The position numbers were made by a program, and so were the translations under genes. A stretch of 64,000 nt of DNA from positions 1 through 64,000 of the forward strand of contig NZ_JMQI01000006.1 of assembly GCF_000695625.1 (NCBI RefSeq). Reading direction: 5' to 3'. This document shows positions 63,502 through 64,000 of this stretch, piece after piece (positions within the stretch are counted from its first letter, which is position 1; each line of letters begins with the position of its first letter). This stretch comes from Amycolatopsis rifamycinica. GTDB taxonomy: Bacteria > Actinomycetota > Actinomycetes > Mycobacteriales > Pseudonocardiaceae. The notes beneath the pieces are model-generated. The model made no database searches. It was given only the letters and a program-made list of their open reading frames with translations, and was not told the origin of the DNA.

Positions 63502-64000
63502 TCAGCCGTTCGCGGGAAGAAGGGGTTCGACCTTGGTCGAAACGTCGTTGGCCACCCGGCAAGCCTCCTCGGTGCCCGCTGTCTGCAGGGTCACCAGGAC
63601 CGTGGCCCGCGACTTCGGCTTCACTTCCATGGAAACGTCACAGGAACCCGTGCCGCCGAGAGCGTCACGCTCCTGAACTGCCGGTCGCCCGTTGACGTCC
63701 CCGGTCACGGCCTTGCCCGGGGTGGTGACGATGTCGTTGATCGACTGTCCGGGCTGGAGCGCAAGACCGATCACGCCATAGTCGGTCTTCTTCGTGTCGC
63801 AGTTGTGGGCTGCATCCGCATCGCTCCGCTTGGCGGCTGCGTAGCCCTGGCCCGCCAGTACCTGGTCCAGGAGTTTGCACGGGTCCATCCCGCCGAACGG
63901 GTTGTCGCTCGTGGCGCCACTCGGCTTGGTCGTGGACGCACTGCTCGACGGCGTCTCCGCGGCTTGCGGCGTACCCCCCACCTTGCTGTCACAGGCGCTC
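63502..64000 (-). CDS. DUF3558-family lipoprotein (5' end beyond window)
   Basis: At least 165 residues are visible; the start lies beyond base 64000. Reading in from the edge gives SACDSKVGGTPQ, where SAC looks like the end of a lipobox, so the mature lipoprotein probably begins at that Cys. A Ser/Thr-rich linker precedes the DUF3558 domain (DPCKLLDQVLAGQGYAAA, NCDTKKTDYGVIGLAL, RATVLVTLQTAGTEEACRVANDVSTKVEPLLP). Function is unknown; such lipoproteins are often found near ESX-type genes. The GTG at 63981 would skip the lipobox and is unlikely. Confidence 0.8.
   Translation of the reverse strand, partial: SACDSKVGGTPQAAETPSSSASTTKPSGATSDNPFGGMDPCKLLDQVLAGQGYAAAKRSDADAAHNCDTKKTDYGVIGLALQPGQSINDIVTTPGKAVTGDVNGRPAVQERDALGGTGSCDVSMEVKPKSRATVLVTLQTAGTEEACRVANDVSTKVEPLLPANG

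Overview
The window reads as the chromosome of a high-GC actinobacterium of the Pseudonocardiaceae, most likely Amycolatopsis-like. GC is very high and GTG starts and 1-4 base start/stop overlaps are common. The family set fits: AfsR-type regulator, Xre/DUF397 pair, nitrate-sensor kinase with Roadblock/DUF742/GTPase partners, Rpf-LysM protein, XPB helicase, ESX-like secreted proteins and DUF3558 lipoprotein. The genus is inferred. I saw no rRNA, tRNA, integrase, transposase or CRISPR array. Most of the window looks like core chromosome with a few accessory patches.

Layout. 0-5 kb: GlsB-like membrane protein, ArsR-type regulator with MFS exporter, moeA, two AIM24-family proteins, cold-shock protein. 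5-11 kb: serine/threonine kinase, a groEL with two CIRCE operators, small membrane proteins, a COG3541-like nucleotidyltransferase, menC. 11-21 kb: DUF72 protein, a large inverted repeat beside low-complexity DNA, a DUF4253 gene behind two LexA-type boxes, a frameshifted AfsR-like regulator, XPB helicase, an LppU-like protein, a doubly frameshifted FAD monooxygenase. 20-43 kb: two loci where an NMT1/SsuA-type binding protein lies divergent to a nitrate-sensor histidine kinase. The second has a full ABC transporter and a complete kinase-Roadblock-DUF742-GTPase module (a 'conservon'), followed by a partial Roadblock-DUF742 module. Between them are cutC, a TPR protein with a small membrane-protein partner, an S53 protease, an Xre/DUF397 pair and a benzoylformate decarboxylase-like enzyme.

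43-61 kb resembles, from memory, the M. tuberculosis ercc3-Rv0862c-Rv0863-moaC2-mog-moaE2-rpfA-moaD2-moaA2-Rv0870c-cspB neighbourhood. Here are the helicase-associated protein, a 59-residue protein, malic enzyme, moaC, a mog-moaE fusion, rpfA, moaD, moaA, a TOBE-domain regulator and modABC. They supply molybdate uptake and most of molybdenum-cofactor synthesis, with moeA at 2-3 kb. A multicopper oxidase, a HAD phosphatase, a metallophosphatase, YccF and a PhzF-like protein follow. 61-64 kb carries an ESX/PPE-like pair and a DUF3558 lipoprotein cut by the window end.

Regulatory DNA is rich: tandem CIRCE elements, paired LexA-type boxes, a CRP-type site before rpfA, two TTTCGA-N3-TCGAA repeats at a marR gene, several likely leaderless promoters, and long hairpins between convergent genes. 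Three frameshifts, all at four-base G/C runs, break two genes between 15.4 and 20.5 kb and should be checked against raw reads.
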